DNA of 64,000 bases from Actinomucor elegans. Taxonomy: Eukaryota; Mucoromycota; Mucoromycetes; Mucorales; Mucoraceae. The stretch covers positions 62,001 through 126,000 of the forward strand of contig JAMSLZ010000018.1 of NCBI GenBank assembly GCA_026027325.1, written 5' to 3'. Position numbers and translations under genes: made by a program. The notes beneath the pieces are model-generated. The model was not told the DNA's origin, did no database searches, and saw nothing but the letters and a program-made list of their open reading frames with translations. Below are positions 22,385 to 33,907 of the stretch, piece after piece. Position 1 is the stretch's first letter. The number at the start of each line of letters is the position of its first letter.

Positions 22385-23737
22385 TTAGCGAAGCACTGAA
22401 GGACTTGTATCACGAACCTTTAAGCGGATTTTGGCTACAAACGTTAGCTTCTCGAGCATCTTTCTTAGAGCACCTTCTTTTCCTTTATGAAACTCGTCTA
22501 ACCAATCAGGGCCATATAGTTCTTCTGCTGCTATCATAATGTCTCTACAGGACTTTGGCTCTGGTGTATCATCCTCATTAGTATCTTCTTCATCATAGGT
22601 AGCAGCCGCAAATATAGCCAGGTTGGGATTATATTCGCCGTTAGGATCTAAATAGCGTCGAAGATATTGATCTGAACAATGATTATATTGATACGTTATC
22701 AATGCCAGTAGAGCTAAAGTTGACTGCCTTTTGGATGCATTCCTTTGATTGGACTGGAAGTAATTGCTGTCGGATGTTAGCACCGCTTGTAAATCCTCTA
22801 ATCCTGCTTCAAGCAGCTTGTTGGCCTCCTCTTCATCATCTTCATCAACTATATCATCATCGTCTTCCAGCATATAATCATCGGGACCATTATCTTCTTC
22901 TTCTTCCTCTTCTTCTTCGTCTGCACCTGGAAAAATGGATGTTCTACTAAAAAATCTGGATCGTCTGTTATTGCCGTTTCTTCTTAACAAACTAATACTA
23001 CTGCTATTTCTCCTTCTAGCATAGTTATAGCGACTCGATCGAAATAGTCCAGAAGTAAAGTTACCACTATTACTATTACTGCTGCTATGGAATACACGAT
23101 ACAGAGCATTGATTTGTCGAAGTATTCTAATAATGGCGGCTAGATCTTCTAATATCTGACTGTTGGTCCGTATAGCTAGTCTATAGATATCAACACGCGA
23201 CCTTGGAGCTGACTCAGTAATTGTATCGTTGTCTTCCTCCTCTTCTTCTTCACCTTCTGTATCATCACTAGTACTACTTCCACTACTACTACTACTATCG
23301 CTGCTAGCACCATCACTACTACTACTGCTATCAGAATCACTTGTTGCAGCTGTAATGATATAGTTTTCGTCGTCTTCATCGTCTTCATCGTCTTCATCAT
23401 CATCAAAGTCATTTGTTCTGCGTCGAGAACCATTTTCTCGCAACAGAGGCTGTAATAACCTTGTTCTTCTACCATCTGTAGTAACGGTTTCTTCTCTAGA
23501 ATAGCTGTCATCATCATACTCATAGCTGTATCTTATATAATCTCGACTAGAAAATGAAGTTACTGTAGTTGGTCTTCTTCTATTGTTATTTGCCTATGGT
23601 TTTTCATTTAAGTGTATATTTAAATAGCTGTAGCCTTTTAAAATAAAGCAACAGTGCTTATCTTTATTCTTTACATTGGAGGTATACTGTTCTGAAGTAA
23701 ACGAGCTTGTTCTATTTGTTGGATAGATCAAGGGCAT
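22385..23737 (-). CDS. Acidic Ser-rich protein, function unknown
   Basis: Two exons: 23737-23675 (MPLIYPTNRTSSFTSEQYTS) and 23593-22385, joined in phase 0, for about 423 residues. The middle has acidic and serine blocks (DDDEDDEDDEDDEN, SDSDSSSSSDGASSDSSSSS, GADEEEEEEEEDNG, DDDDIVDEDDEEEAN) separated by a helical stretch (RLAIRTNSQILEDLAAIIRI) and an Arg/Asn/Ser segment. The C-terminal 130 residues look folded (STLALLALITYQYNHCSDQY, RDIMIAAEELYGPDWLDEFH). No known domain is recognised. It is divergent in character from, but on the same strand as, ClpX 129 bp downstream. Confidence 0.75.
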
Positions 23738-25638
23738 ATTGAAAAAGGGCTTTTTTTCTGTTAATATAAGTAAAGATTTGAAAAGAGAAGAGAAAAGGCT
23801 GATTTTTACTCTTTATCAATGAAACGCTTTAAAACTTTCCCCGCTTTATTTAAAGCCGGTACTCCGTCAATTGCATGACCTGTCTGCCTAGTTGCTTTAA
23901 AAGTGTGTCTAGCTTGATTCAGTTATAAAGAACTAATCGTTTTGATGGGTCTTCCTACTACTTGATTCAAGTGGTATGCCTAATCATTCCTTTTGTAAAG
24001 AAGAGCTAGATAAAACATCACCTCCTTTTATTAGTGATACTTGGCACGAGCATCTTATATTGCGTGTTTATGTATACATATGCGTCACCAGATAATACTG
24101 CTTTGATCAGTGATCAAATTACGCGTTTGAGACCTGGGAATACCTGTAAACTTGCGAGGTTATTATTTGCCGTTAGGAGATCGCTCAAGGTGGCTGAAGA
24201 AACCAAGCTATCCTATATCACTTTTAATGAACCAAGTATTTGACTTGACTAATGAAGATTAACAAATTGACAATGGGTTAATCATGATATCACTAGATGA
24301 AGTAGTATTTTTTGAATGATAACTAGTAATCAGATGCGAGATTCATTGAGATATTGGGGGTAGTGCACTATCCCAATTCCAAACATGAGATCTATTTAAA
24401 AACCTGGAGACTTAAGACTGAAATTGGCTCATTAAAATTAAAAGTATCAGGTAGAAGACAGTGAATGTAGATCAGAGGCTCAACCACTTAATACAAACTA
24501 TGCATATTTTAATCCTCTTTGGAATGATATACATTTTTCAAGGGAATGAAAAGAAACATCTTTCTCTAGAGGTAAAAATCAATGTACTGGCGTGATTATT
24601 TAACACTATTCACAAAAAATGAATGTATATCGAAGTATATACATTAAGAAAGCTATAGTCATTTTTTGTTTTTTTTCCCGGAAATCAGAACATGAGCATA
24701 TTCTATCATTGATCTAGGTATGTTCTTGATTTTTAAGCTGTTCTGTCAAGGGTATCATGGGGAGAGGCAGCATTTACAAATTAAGTTACCGATAACCAAT
24801 AAAGTGAAAGAGAACGACCTTAGTAGTGTAATATCTGAGGTCCGATTAGGTAATCGATTAATAGTTTATAGTAAATTATGTTTTTTTATAATAGGATCCT
24901 TCTTTATTTATGAAAACTTGGGGGATATTTATACTATTTCTAAATACTGCGGGTTATTCATAATATGTTAATTTATAAGCTAAAGACTTTCTGGTTGCTA
25001 CGCATCGAATATGCCAGAAGTGATTTGCGTAGTCGGAGTCTATTACAAGTAGTAAACCTCTGGCAAAGCGATATTAATATTCTATTTTTTCTATCTGATT
25101 TGATTGTGAATGTATTTTAACATAGGTGCAATAAAAAAAATCTTTGAAATATAACAAAAATTTATTCAAATGGTTGTAGATATTTGGAAAATACCTGTGT
25201 TTTAATCAGTACGCAAAGGCCTCAATTCTCCAAAATAAAAACAAAGCAAGTACGATTATCCATATCAACTATTTAATAAAAAGTCTGATAGGTATTAAGA
25301 AGTCTATTCTGAACATAAGCTACTCTTCTGGTAGAATATTAAACCCAGGCCTGTCAAGGACCCTGATGATTGTATCTGTTTAGAATAAAATGTAGCTTAC
25401 GCGCAGATCTTTCTATTCAGCCTCATTCAAGTATCATGAATATGCATTTCAAGTCATTTTATATAATTTTTTTTTTCTTCATTTTTATTTACACAATTTT
25501 TGTTTACTGTCTTATTCTTTTTACTCTTGCAATGGCAGTAATAACAGTGAAAAGCAAAGAATATTCGTGTTGATGCTGGAAAGTATAAATATATTGGCTT
25601 CTATTTAACTTTTAAATGTATGTATGCAGTTGATTTCT
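23738..25638. other. Intergenic, 1.9 kb, no supported gene
   Basis: Spacer between the acidic protein's promoter and the end of Gar1. Short open frames (24034-24243, 24720-24971, 25370-25573) lack motifs and look like chance. It contains one dispersed repeat copy at 24291-24350. Confidence 0.55.
24291..24350 (+). repeat. Dispersed 80-bp repeat, copy 6
   Basis: CACTAGATGAAGTAGTA, TTTGAATGATAACTAG and TAATCAGATGCGAGATTCAT follow family order. Confidence 0.5.
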
Positions 25639-26462
25639 CTAGTATCCACCACGTCCACGTCCTCCACCGAATCCGCCACGACCTCCACCACGGCCGCCAC
25701 GATCTCCACCGAAACCACCACGGCCACCACCACGGCCACCGCGGGCACCGCCACGACCTCCACCGAAGCCGCCACGAGCACCACCACGGCCAGCAGCACC
25801 GCCACGACCGCCACGTCCACCACCGCGACCTTGGAGACCAGTAGCTTTACCGACTGTAATATAAAAAATCAATGAGTATCTTCATATCCATATATTTAAA
25901 AGTTGAATTAATATCATTACCCTTTCCAGCAACCTTAGGCTTGGGCAAGAAACGCTCAAGAGGAAGGAGTTTATCGGTACCAATGTACACCTTATCATCA
26001 GCCTTGAAGGATTTGGCAATCATACCTTCTTGCATCTTGACAGTGAAATAAACTTCATTCAAAGGACCCAAAATTTCATCGACCTTACCAATTTGAGACT
26101 TGTTCTCGAGGAAAATAGGGGCATTGAAGTAAGGGATCTTGGCATTAATGGACTTGCAAACCATTTCACCTTCACAAGCATGGACGAAAGCACCCATAGC
26201 TACAATATAAATTAGTGATGAGTCAATGGTGCGCTGGATCGACTATATTATCGCAACTTACGAACAACCTCAGCAGGAGGTCCTTGGTTGAATCCTCCTC
26301 CACCGAAACCGCCACGGCCACCACCACGACCTGTCAAAAAAAAAAAGAATCAAAATGTCAATTGAAGGTCATTTGAATCAATGCAAAAGTGAATTTACCT
26401 CCACGGAAGCCACCACGTCCGCCTCCACGACCACCACGTTCTCCGAATCCACCTTTACCCAT
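25639..26462 (-). CDS. GAR1: H/ACA snoRNP protein Gar1
   Basis: Four exons, 26462-26399, 26330-26262, 26199-25921 and 25853-25639, encode about 208 residues. The ends are glycine/arginine-rich ([19 protein letters not shown] and a C-terminal run of RGG repeats). The core is the Gar1 fold: [66 protein letters not shown], nearly identical to yeast Gar1. Gar1 joins Cbf5, Nop10 and Nhp2 in nucleolar H/ACA particles that convert uridine to pseudouridine in rRNA. The high G+C of the RGG segment creates long antisense open frames, which are not genes. Confidence 0.97.
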
Positions 26463-28490
26463 TTTATTTAATGTAGATTATGTTTAATTTAAAAATTGGA
26501 AGTAAGAAGAAAAACAAAAGCCAGAAAAAAATATTTTTCGATTTTCCCGCTCAGAAGCTTGATCCTGCTTCAACGGATACTTGTTGCTGGTGCCTATCTC
26601 GCACTCACTTTGCCTAGTGGCCGAGGTCCGCTCATTAGAGCCAAGCCTCATCTTGAAATACAGTCACAATCATTATACCACGCGCTTACAAGCGGCATCA
26701 GAATAGATGCAGCCACTTTCATTTACCAGAGAAGAGGAAATGTCTTGTCTGATTGATTCATTTTGGATTGTTTGTCACTTTGAAGCGCTTAGATGTAATA
26801 AAGAGGCTCACATATAAATAAAGTAGGATAACAAAGATCACTCAAAATTTTATTGTGTATCAAATAGTATAGCTACCACTTAATATTTATGTCAGTTCAG
26901 AGAGGTTTGTTTGATAAAAGACAAAATTTGAGGCTTTATGTATTAGCAATCATAAATGGCGTGTTTCATACTGAATAAAATGCAAATAAAATATCATTAT
27001 AAACTCCCTGCTATACTAAACCTAGGCGTGAGTATATGTACCTTAAAGGCACTGTATTTATACTCCACAAAACAAAAAGTGATTTTAAAAAACTATGCCT
27101 TGGAGTATATCCTAAGGAGTTTTTTCAGAAACCATTGTGTTTTAAGCATCTCGTATCCTTTGACGGACCTTGGCTTAATGTCGTGTCTGATGACGAGTAA
27201 ATACTCGGAATAATACATTGCATTTATTAGGGCCATTCATTGATTGGGGCGTAATGGGTGTGTATCACATATTACGAATGTACTGTAAATTACAAGTAAA
27301 ATCGATATATTTCTGCATCGAGCTTGGACTGAGCTCATACATTTATGAAATACTAGTATTTTACAAGTTTCAAAGCAAAGAGTTGAATTAAACTATCGCA
27401 AGAGTTTAATAGCAAATAAAGAATAAATGACTTTGATTGACCTGGAAAGAGAGCCGTAAATACATTTACTCAACGTCCCAACCTCAAGGAAATGAGCTAA
27501 CAACAGGGAGTCCAATGAAAGGGAATGTGTTTGAAGGTTAAGCCAATCCATATTGTTGGTATTTGTAATGTGCCGTTTCTCAGGTCATAATCGTCAACAA
27601 CGATATTATAATATTATTAAACATCATCTCTTCAATAAAAATGATCGAAACAGTCTCCATGTTGCTTCTAGCACGTACCAAAGACAATCAAGTATGTGTA
27701 TCAAATGCCCCAGCAACGAAAGCCAAGCATAAGAGCACCAATAGCTAATAGATCCAGATGATTGTTTTATTTTCCCAACAAAGATACGACTGACATGGCT
27801 GTAAGCAATACTAGGCTCTTCTACAGTACCTACAGTACCTGAATGGGGGAATACACACCTGTTTTCTGGCCACTCGGCGGTCTATACTTTAAGGCAGGAA
27901 TTATAGTGCTCATATTATAAAAACAACTACATCTCAAACATAAAGCAACAAGCCTCATAAGTTAAAAAGAAAAAGGCCGCGAACTGAGGCTCTAGGAAGT
28001 GGTTCTCCAGGTTTTAGATAAGCTCATGGAGAATGCTTTGGTTTTGCGCCGACGCCAGATTACAGTGCCATGAACATTTATTCAGCCTGACTTGTATATT
28101 TCTGGTAGTTGAGGTGCCTTTTGTAAAGCTGAAAATCCGGGTGAATGTTCAGCTATTGATTGATTGTTGAACCGACTGATTAGCTTAACTGATTACTTTT
28201 AGTTTAGTGCCTTCTAGCATGTGAACCCTTTACAGCGTAATAGAAATGGAGAATGAGGTTATATAGTTTGCTGCTATTCGTTTACTTTTAACGTTCCTTT
28301 CGATCTTCAAACGCATCTTATTGATGGCGACTTATCAGCCTGTTTTCATTTCTACAGTATGTTATAAAATGTATGTCAGTGCTTAATCGAAAAATTGAGT
28401 AAACCAGTAAGCAAAGGTATTTTGTTGGTAAAAGGAGTAGTAAGTGAGCAAAAATGTAAGATAAAGTAATCACTTAATCCGACACATCCG
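26463..28490. other. Intergenic, 2 kb, divergent promoter region Gar1 / P1
   Basis: Head-to-head spacer. Open frames at 26496-26756 and 26956-27213 have no recognisable family. A small direct repeat, TACAGTACC twice, lies at about 27822-27839. No dispersed-repeat copy or RNA gene was identified. Confidence 0.5.
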
Positions 28491-28524
28491 GTCCGGAATA
28501 ATGTAAACGCCGTCAATTCCGGAC
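28491..28524. promoter_or_regulatory. TCCGGA inverted repeat in the P1 promoter
   Basis: GTCCGGAAT (28491-28499) and ATTCCGGAC (28516-28524) form a perfect 9-bp inverted repeat around a 16-bp spacer, with an extra ATCCGG just before it. It lies 132 bp upstream of the RPP1 start. Each arm contains the palindrome TCCGGA, suggesting paired sites for a dimeric activator of ribosomal protein genes. This is inference from position and symmetry. Confidence 0.45.
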
Positions 28525-28655
28525 AATAAACTTCACCTTATGATTTCGAATTCTTATAATCTATTCGAAAATGCGAAAACAAGAAGAGTTTCTTTAATCG
28601 TCTTGTATCCTTCGGGTTAAATCGTTACTTGCGACATCCATCTTCTTTATTAAAC

Positions 28656-29109
28656 ATGTCCGCCGAACTTGCTGTTGTTTACGCCGCCCTCATCCTTGAG
28701 GATGATAACGTTGAGATCACCGTAAGTATATTGGATGGATGATAGAAACATCTAATACAGTCAAACTAACGTGCTTATTTCAACTAGGCTGATAAGCTCC
28801 AAACTTTGGTTGCTGCTGCTGGTATCGAGGTTGAGCCTATCTGGTTCTCTCTCTACGCCAAGGCTCTCGCTGGTCAAGACCTCAAGGCCCTTCTTTTGAA
28901 CGTTGGTGCCCCTGGTGCTGGTCCCGCTGTTGCTGCTGGTGCCGCCGGTGCCGCTGCTACTGATGCCCCTGCTGAGGAGGAGAAGGTTGAGGAGAAGGAA
29001 GAGTCCGACGATGATATGGGCTTTGGTAAGTCTTTCATGCCCTTTTTTTAAAAAAAAAATTTACAATGACTCGAATACTAATATTTATTGTATAGGTCTC
29101 TTTGATTAA
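28656..29109 (+). CDS. RPP1: 60S acidic ribosomal stalk protein P1
   Basis: Three exons, 28656-28721, 28788-29025 and 29096-29109, encode 105 residues. The N-terminal helical domain reads [20 protein letters not shown], then [19 protein letters not shown]. It is followed by an Ala/Gly/Pro hinge and the conserved acidic tail [13 protein letters not shown], which recruits elongation factors and is the signature of eukaryotic P proteins. The last exon supplies only GLFD and the stop. The initial SAELA...ALIL pattern and the WFSLYAKAL stretch identify P1 rather than P2. The codon choice is strongly C-ending (GCC, CTC, AAG) unlike neighbouring genes, as expected for very high expression. The second intron contains a T7A9 run. 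Confidence 0.97.
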
Positions 29110-29530
29110 GTTCAACCAGATCATGGTTTAAATAATAAAATCAAATAAAAATCACCTTTTTCTTATTTGATCTTAGAAACATACTTTCAGATAGTCGTGC
29201 AGTTATACATAGTTGGTATTGAGAAAGGCAATGTCATTGTAGATAATGAACAGTGTGGATTTGGTAGCGCAGATATTCCCTTTTTTAACGCATTAATTCA
29301 AACCGACAAGCAATCCAATAGAAACAGAATATCAGGATATGGGAGACATAGGAACCAGATTCAGGCTGAAATGTTACTCGAATAACTTAAGAAATACCGC
29401 ATGTTCGTAAGATAAATCTCAAATGTGTAGATGGCGTTTATTTTATTTTTAAGAATGCTATTCAAGATAGTTTGAAGCAGTAGATGGTTATAGCTAGGCT
29501 GGTCATTTATTTACATTCCCCAATTTTAAT

Positions 29531-29576
29531 TCAATGTCGTATTTAATTGTTAGTACATGTTCAGAATGAAGCACTG
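29531..29576 (-). repeat. Dispersed 80-bp repeat, copy 7 (minus)
   Basis: TCAATGTCGTATTTAATTGT, then TAGTACATGTTCAGAATGAA and GCACTG match the reverse-complement core closely. Confidence 0.6.
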
Positions 29577-30444
29577 TTTTTATTCTCTCTCTTATTTGAC
29601 CAAAATATCACATTCTTAGGGATACGCTGCAAATTGTATGTATTTCGCATAGCTTTGCTTTAAATATCAATATATATCTTAGCTTAATCTTGCATCTGAT
29701 ACATGGAGCAAGTCCATAATAGATTATTGAATATACAAGAATCTTTGTTTACACGTAATACAATTAATATAGTATATGTGTTAATGATTAATCGTGAATT
29801 GTGCTTTTTTATTATATTAGGACTAATGGCCTATAGATCTTTTGACGTTTTTCTTTTGGAATTATTATGTGGAAATTCACATATTAAAAGGGCCTCCTAA
29901 AAGCCAGACTGTTTCATCTCTTTAGGACACATAGAAAACTAAATAGCAGGCACCTTTCCAGATTGAAAAAAAAAAATATGCATCTACGGCATTTATCCTA
30001 TCCTTGTATTTATAGGAAACAGAGGAAGGCTGGGCATTGAGAGAGATGGCGTCTAAAAAATTTGTTTTTTATTGGCTACAATGATTGAAACGAGGAAACT
30101 GGCATTGCATTGTTGGATATCCCTAGCAATAGTGAAAGGGCATGTTGCGATTTAAGGAATACCGTTTGTTATTAAAGGCTTCCATGCCCTGAATAAAAGG
30201 TAAATGGGATCAAATGAGACTCTTGGCACATACACTAAGCTTATTTTGCATTTTGGTCAAGCTGAGCAACTCCCCCAACCTGGTCTCATTATAAACAAGC
30301 TTGGTTGTTATTTTTACCATTATTCCTGTTATTCGCTATATAGCCACCAAATATTTGCCATTGATAATGAAACATATAGCTTACTGCTAAGCATATATTA
30401 ACAATGTAGTATATACTGTACTGAAGTTGAATAAAGATTCTAAT

Positions 30445-30519
30445 ATAAGTAGCAGTTTATTTTAGAAATGTACTATTAATCAGATGACTCATTTGAACGG
30501 GATTAGTCGAGGGATCTAT
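30445..30519 (+). repeat. Dispersed 80-bp repeat, copy 8
   Basis: AGTAGCAGTTTATTTTAGAA, ATGTACTATTAATCAGATGA, CATTTGAACGGGATTAGTCG and AGGGATC follow the full family order, including the terminal block. Confidence 0.65.
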
Positions 30520-30594
30520 AGCTCATTATTTACGCGAAATTCATATATTTACTGTAAAGCCATTATCAAGTATAAAATCATGATTTAATTAAAA

Positions 30595-30682
30595 CTCTAG
30601 TAGATGCAGCTTCTCATTCCCAGTATAGACTATCTATTTTATGCTACATTCACACCAAGATTGACTAAGAGATCTATGGATC
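30595..30682 (+). repeat. Dispersed 80-bp repeat, copy 9
   Basis: CTCTAGTAGATGCAGCTTCT, CATTCCCAGTATAG, ATGCTACATTCACACCAAGA and TTGACTAAGAGATC. The left edge is the best-preserved example of the family start. Confidence 0.65.
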
Positions 30683-30807
30683 TAGTTTACAAATTGTACG
30701 TAATGCAATATTCATCACTAAAATGTATATACTTATTATATTTTGTCAAATAAAGAAAGTAGTAATGTACTGGTTCATTTTGAATGTGTTGTATTAATTA
30801 AAAATAG

Positions 30808-30836
30808 TGACATTTGGCCGAGATCAGTCGGGAATC
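30808..30836 (+). repeat. Dispersed repeat, right-end fragment (copy 10)
   Basis: TGACATTTGGCCGAGATCAG followed by TCGGGAATC matches only the right half of the family. Confidence 0.5.
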
Positions 30837-31783
30837 AAGAGTTGAAGAAACTGGGGGGGTATTTCCTTGGGACCGATTGTTCAAAATTTCTATGTTTAGT
30901 AAAGTAGAAGATGCTTTTTTAGAAAAATACCTACAAATAACGTACAACTACGAGAGTATTCTTTCTATTTTTATCATTGACGAGATGCGAGATATGATGG
31001 TTTTTTTTTTAAAAAAAAAAACTCCTGGATATAAAGAAACATAAAACAAAGTCTATCGCATTGAATCCATAATTTAATTCTATAAAAATTCCACTTGTTA
31101 TAGAGACAAGATTAAATGCCATACTTTATTTAATCAGCGCCAACCAGCCAGTATCCACTTAGATTCATTCAGATATATCTTTGCATTCAATTGTTTGATG
31201 GTATAAGCAAAGTTTTAAAAGTATTAACCTTAATAAAGCTATATGAATTACATCCTATGATATTCGTTTATATTTTATATTTTTTTATATAGAGAAATTT
31301 GATTGGTTTTTAACGATCGAGGTTAGAGTATCATATATCAAAGAAAGTTCCATCAGTTTAGCGGAAATATGGCAATATCTTTGCATTATTGAATTCGTCA
31401 ATAAATTATGTGTAATTGCTATTAATACAATCTTTGTGTAAAGACGCTTTCGTTATTTGAGAATCGAATGAGAGAGTACAAGACTGCCTAAATTATACAA
31501 TGTGCCGGCAGACTTCGGTCAAATGTTCAGTTTGGTCAATAGTCCAAGTAAAGAATAGATATCAGCATTATATTACAGGCTCAATATATTGATGTTTTGA
31601 CTTAGTAAACGATGATATTGTCTAATGAGATCGAGGGCTATTTAGAATGTATCACAATTAAACTAGAAGGTAATACGGCAAGTATAAATAGCTACTTATT
31701 TCCTGCTGAGATTGTAACCTTGTAACGAGTTCACATGTACTATTGTGTATTATATTATATTATTATATGGATATTCAAAGGTT

Positions 31784-32573
31784 CTACATGATGTTACAGC
31801 CGCTGGAACTTTTCATTGTGCTTCGAATAGCCGAAGTAAATACCTCTTCTACTCCTTGTTCCAGTTTTGCAGAGCATTCAACATATCTAAATGCGCCAAC
31901 AAGCCTTGCTGCTTCATGACCCTATTACACAATTCAATATCGAATCAAAATAGCACCAAAGTCATTTTACCTGCTGCGGTGTAGTGGGACTCATGGATTG
32001 TTTTTCCAAATCTTCAATTGTCTTTTGATCTTGTCTCAAATCAGTTTTACATCCAACTAAAAGAACAGGTAAACCAGGGCAGTATCTCTTTACTTCTGGC
32101 ATCCACTATCAAATAATATGAGTATATGAGGATATAAAGATAAGCGTCAGCAAATCTTACCTTGACAGAGATGTTTTCTAATGATTCAGGTATATCAACT
32201 GAAAATGCAATTAAAACTACGTCAGAATCAGGATAAGATAATGTTCGTAGTCGATCAAAGTCCTCTTGACCTATACGATGGATTAGTAGTTGTTATATCT
32301 ATATTGATAGTATAGTGTACCAGCTGTATCCCATAGTTCACAAACCACTGGTTTTGAGTCAACTACCATATCTTTTACTGAATTATCAAAAATGGTTGGA
32401 ATATAATCGCCCTATTACTTGTATCAGTGACTGATTGTCTATAGGTTATTCCTTACTTCTGGAAATCTTCCTTTACTGAAAACACTTAGTAAACAAGTCT
32501 TTCCACAGGCACCATCGCCCACAATAACAATCTTTCTCTTGAGAGGTTCATCATTGGATGCGCAACAATCCAT
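31784..32573 (-). CDS. Rho-family small GTPase
   Basis: Multi-exon gene beginning [20 protein letters not shown]. GTPase boxes are all visible: G1 [11 protein letters not shown], effector YIPTIFDN, G3 [14 protein letters not shown]4 VGCKTDLR and G5 ECSAK. The Rho-specific insert follows G4 ([19 protein letters not shown]). The protein ends CNIM, a CaaX prenylation box whose final Met favours farnesylation. Rho proteins switch between GTP and GDP forms at the membrane to steer actin and polar growth. The Rho assignment is secure; the subtype is not. The N-terminal extension and CaaX resemble Rho3, while the switch regions and the LPVLLVGCK stretch are closer to Rho1/Rho2. Confidence 0.93.
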
Positions 32574-32749
32574 TATATAAAGGGACTAAAAAGGAGAAAT
32601 AATAATAATAAGAAAGAAAGAGATCACAATCGTACACATGATTAAATGGCAAGACATTTTATTTTTTTATTTTATTTTTTTTTATTTTAAAGCCCAAAGG
32701 CTGAATTACAAATATCTATTTCCTGCTTAGCAACGAGGCTGGTGCGAAG

Positions 32750-33758
32750 CTATAGTGCAACCTTTCTTTTCTTGGCATCATTAAAGTCTTCTTCATCACT
32801 ACTATCTATTAACTCATCTTCTTCCTTTTGTAGTGCCAGCGCCAAAGCAAAATCGTCATCTGTACTGTCCGTCATATCAACATCTTCCCTTGAATCAGGC
32901 GTGCCTGGTGCTGAAGGTGACTGTGATTTAAGAAGCTCAGACTATAAATCTATCAGTAAAGCAATTCTTGAAACCCATTTATGCTACAAACCTTTAGTTT
33001 CTCCATACGACCTGGATGAGCAGTCCTCATTTCCTCAATAAGATCTTGTACCTTCTCGAGCTCCATCTTTAAACGCGTTAAATCAGCTTTCTTTTGTTCC
33101 AAAATGTCGATAGGCTTCATAAAGTGTCAATCAAAAAAAAAATTCCTTGTTCATTACGCGCAAGACTTACATCAGATGCTACAGGCAGCTCGAGATCCTT
33201 CCACATAGATTCCGGTAATTCATATCTGCAAGTTTGTTTAATCCAATGCAATATGCAACCTTGTTTTGTGAAACTTACTCTTCTTTGTTTGCAAGAACGC
33301 GCTTCTTTAATTCTTCTCGAGACAGCTTGCCGCCAGTATTCACAATACAATTGTTCTTACGTCTAATGTGGTCACCTTGGATCAAAGAGTTTTTGGCACC
33401 AATCATCTTGGGATCAATATGAAGACTAGCAAACTCTATGCGCATCCGTCAATCCACTTGAAAAAAAAAACACATACACACACAGCATATTGTCTGGATA
33501 AATACCTGCTGTACTTTGTTGACCAAGCAAACGCTGTAATTGCAGATTCATTTGTGCATTGGTTTTACCGGGCAAACAACCACTCTCAATGATTTTAGCC
33601 CAGTTACCAACACCAAACTTCATTAATGCTTTTCTCAGGATTTCAGACTCTTCTTCCGTCCAACCCGGTGACAGTGTACAATTCCAAAGACTGAGTGAAT
33701 CGTTCGATCGAAGCACATTACGTACACCGGGTATCATACTACGTGGTTTGGAGGACAT
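32750..33758 (-). CDS. Myb/SANT-domain nuclear protein
   Basis: Starts MSSKPRSMIPGVRNVLRSND. Residues about 28-75 are a Myb/SANT helix-turn-helix: GWTEEESEILRKALMKFGVG, then NWAKIIESGCLPGKTNAQMN, with Trp at the usual spacing. Further exons give HIDPKMIGAKNSLIQGDHIR, ELPESMWKDLELPVASD, a coiled coil (EQKKADLTRLKMELEKVQDL) and an acidic C-terminus (SSDEEDFNDAKKRKVAL) with a basic tail. The five or so exons are separated by short introns. A DNA- or histone-tail-binding role is expected from the domain. The exact orthologue is not recognised. Two perfect ACGCGT boxes lie 88-126 bp upstream, hinting at cell-cycle control. Confidence 0.8.
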
Positions 33759-33845
33759 TTTTTTTTATTGGTGATTCTATGATTTGTTCTAAAAGTAAAT
33801 GAGAGGAACAAAAAAAAAAAAGAAGAAAAAGCTCGAGGTGTTTTG

Positions 33846-33907
33846 ACGCGTAAACTGACTGCTTTTTATTTTGACTGGACGCGTCTGTTTTCTCCGTAAG
33901 ACGCGCC
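33846..33907. promoter_or_regulatory. Two ACGCGT boxes and one ACGCGCC upstream of the SANT gene
   Basis: ACGCGT occurs at 33846-33851 and 33879-33884, and ACGCGCC at 33901-33907, 88 to 149 bp before the SANT protein's start codon. ACGCGT is the MluI cell-cycle box recognised by MBF in ascomycete yeasts. The motif is observed; its use in this organism is inferred. Confidence 0.45.

Larger units (their letters stand above)
29110..31783. other. Intergenic, 2.7 kb, rich in dispersed repeats
   Basis: Spacer between P1 and the end of the Rho gene. At least four repeat copies occur here (29531-29576, 30445-30519, 30595-30682, 30808-30836), with a weak fifth near 31513-31530. Open frames at 29167-29385, 29703-29900, 30204-30401 and 30814-31044 show no family motif. 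Confidence 0.55.

Noticed and set aside
25605..25875. Long overlapping frames rich in V/A, H/R or T/S
   Set aside because: They are shadows of the RGG-coding repeat of Gar1 in other frames and strands.
27821..27840. TACAGTACC direct repeat
   Set aside because: Two 9-bp units only; could arise by chance slippage and has no functional context.
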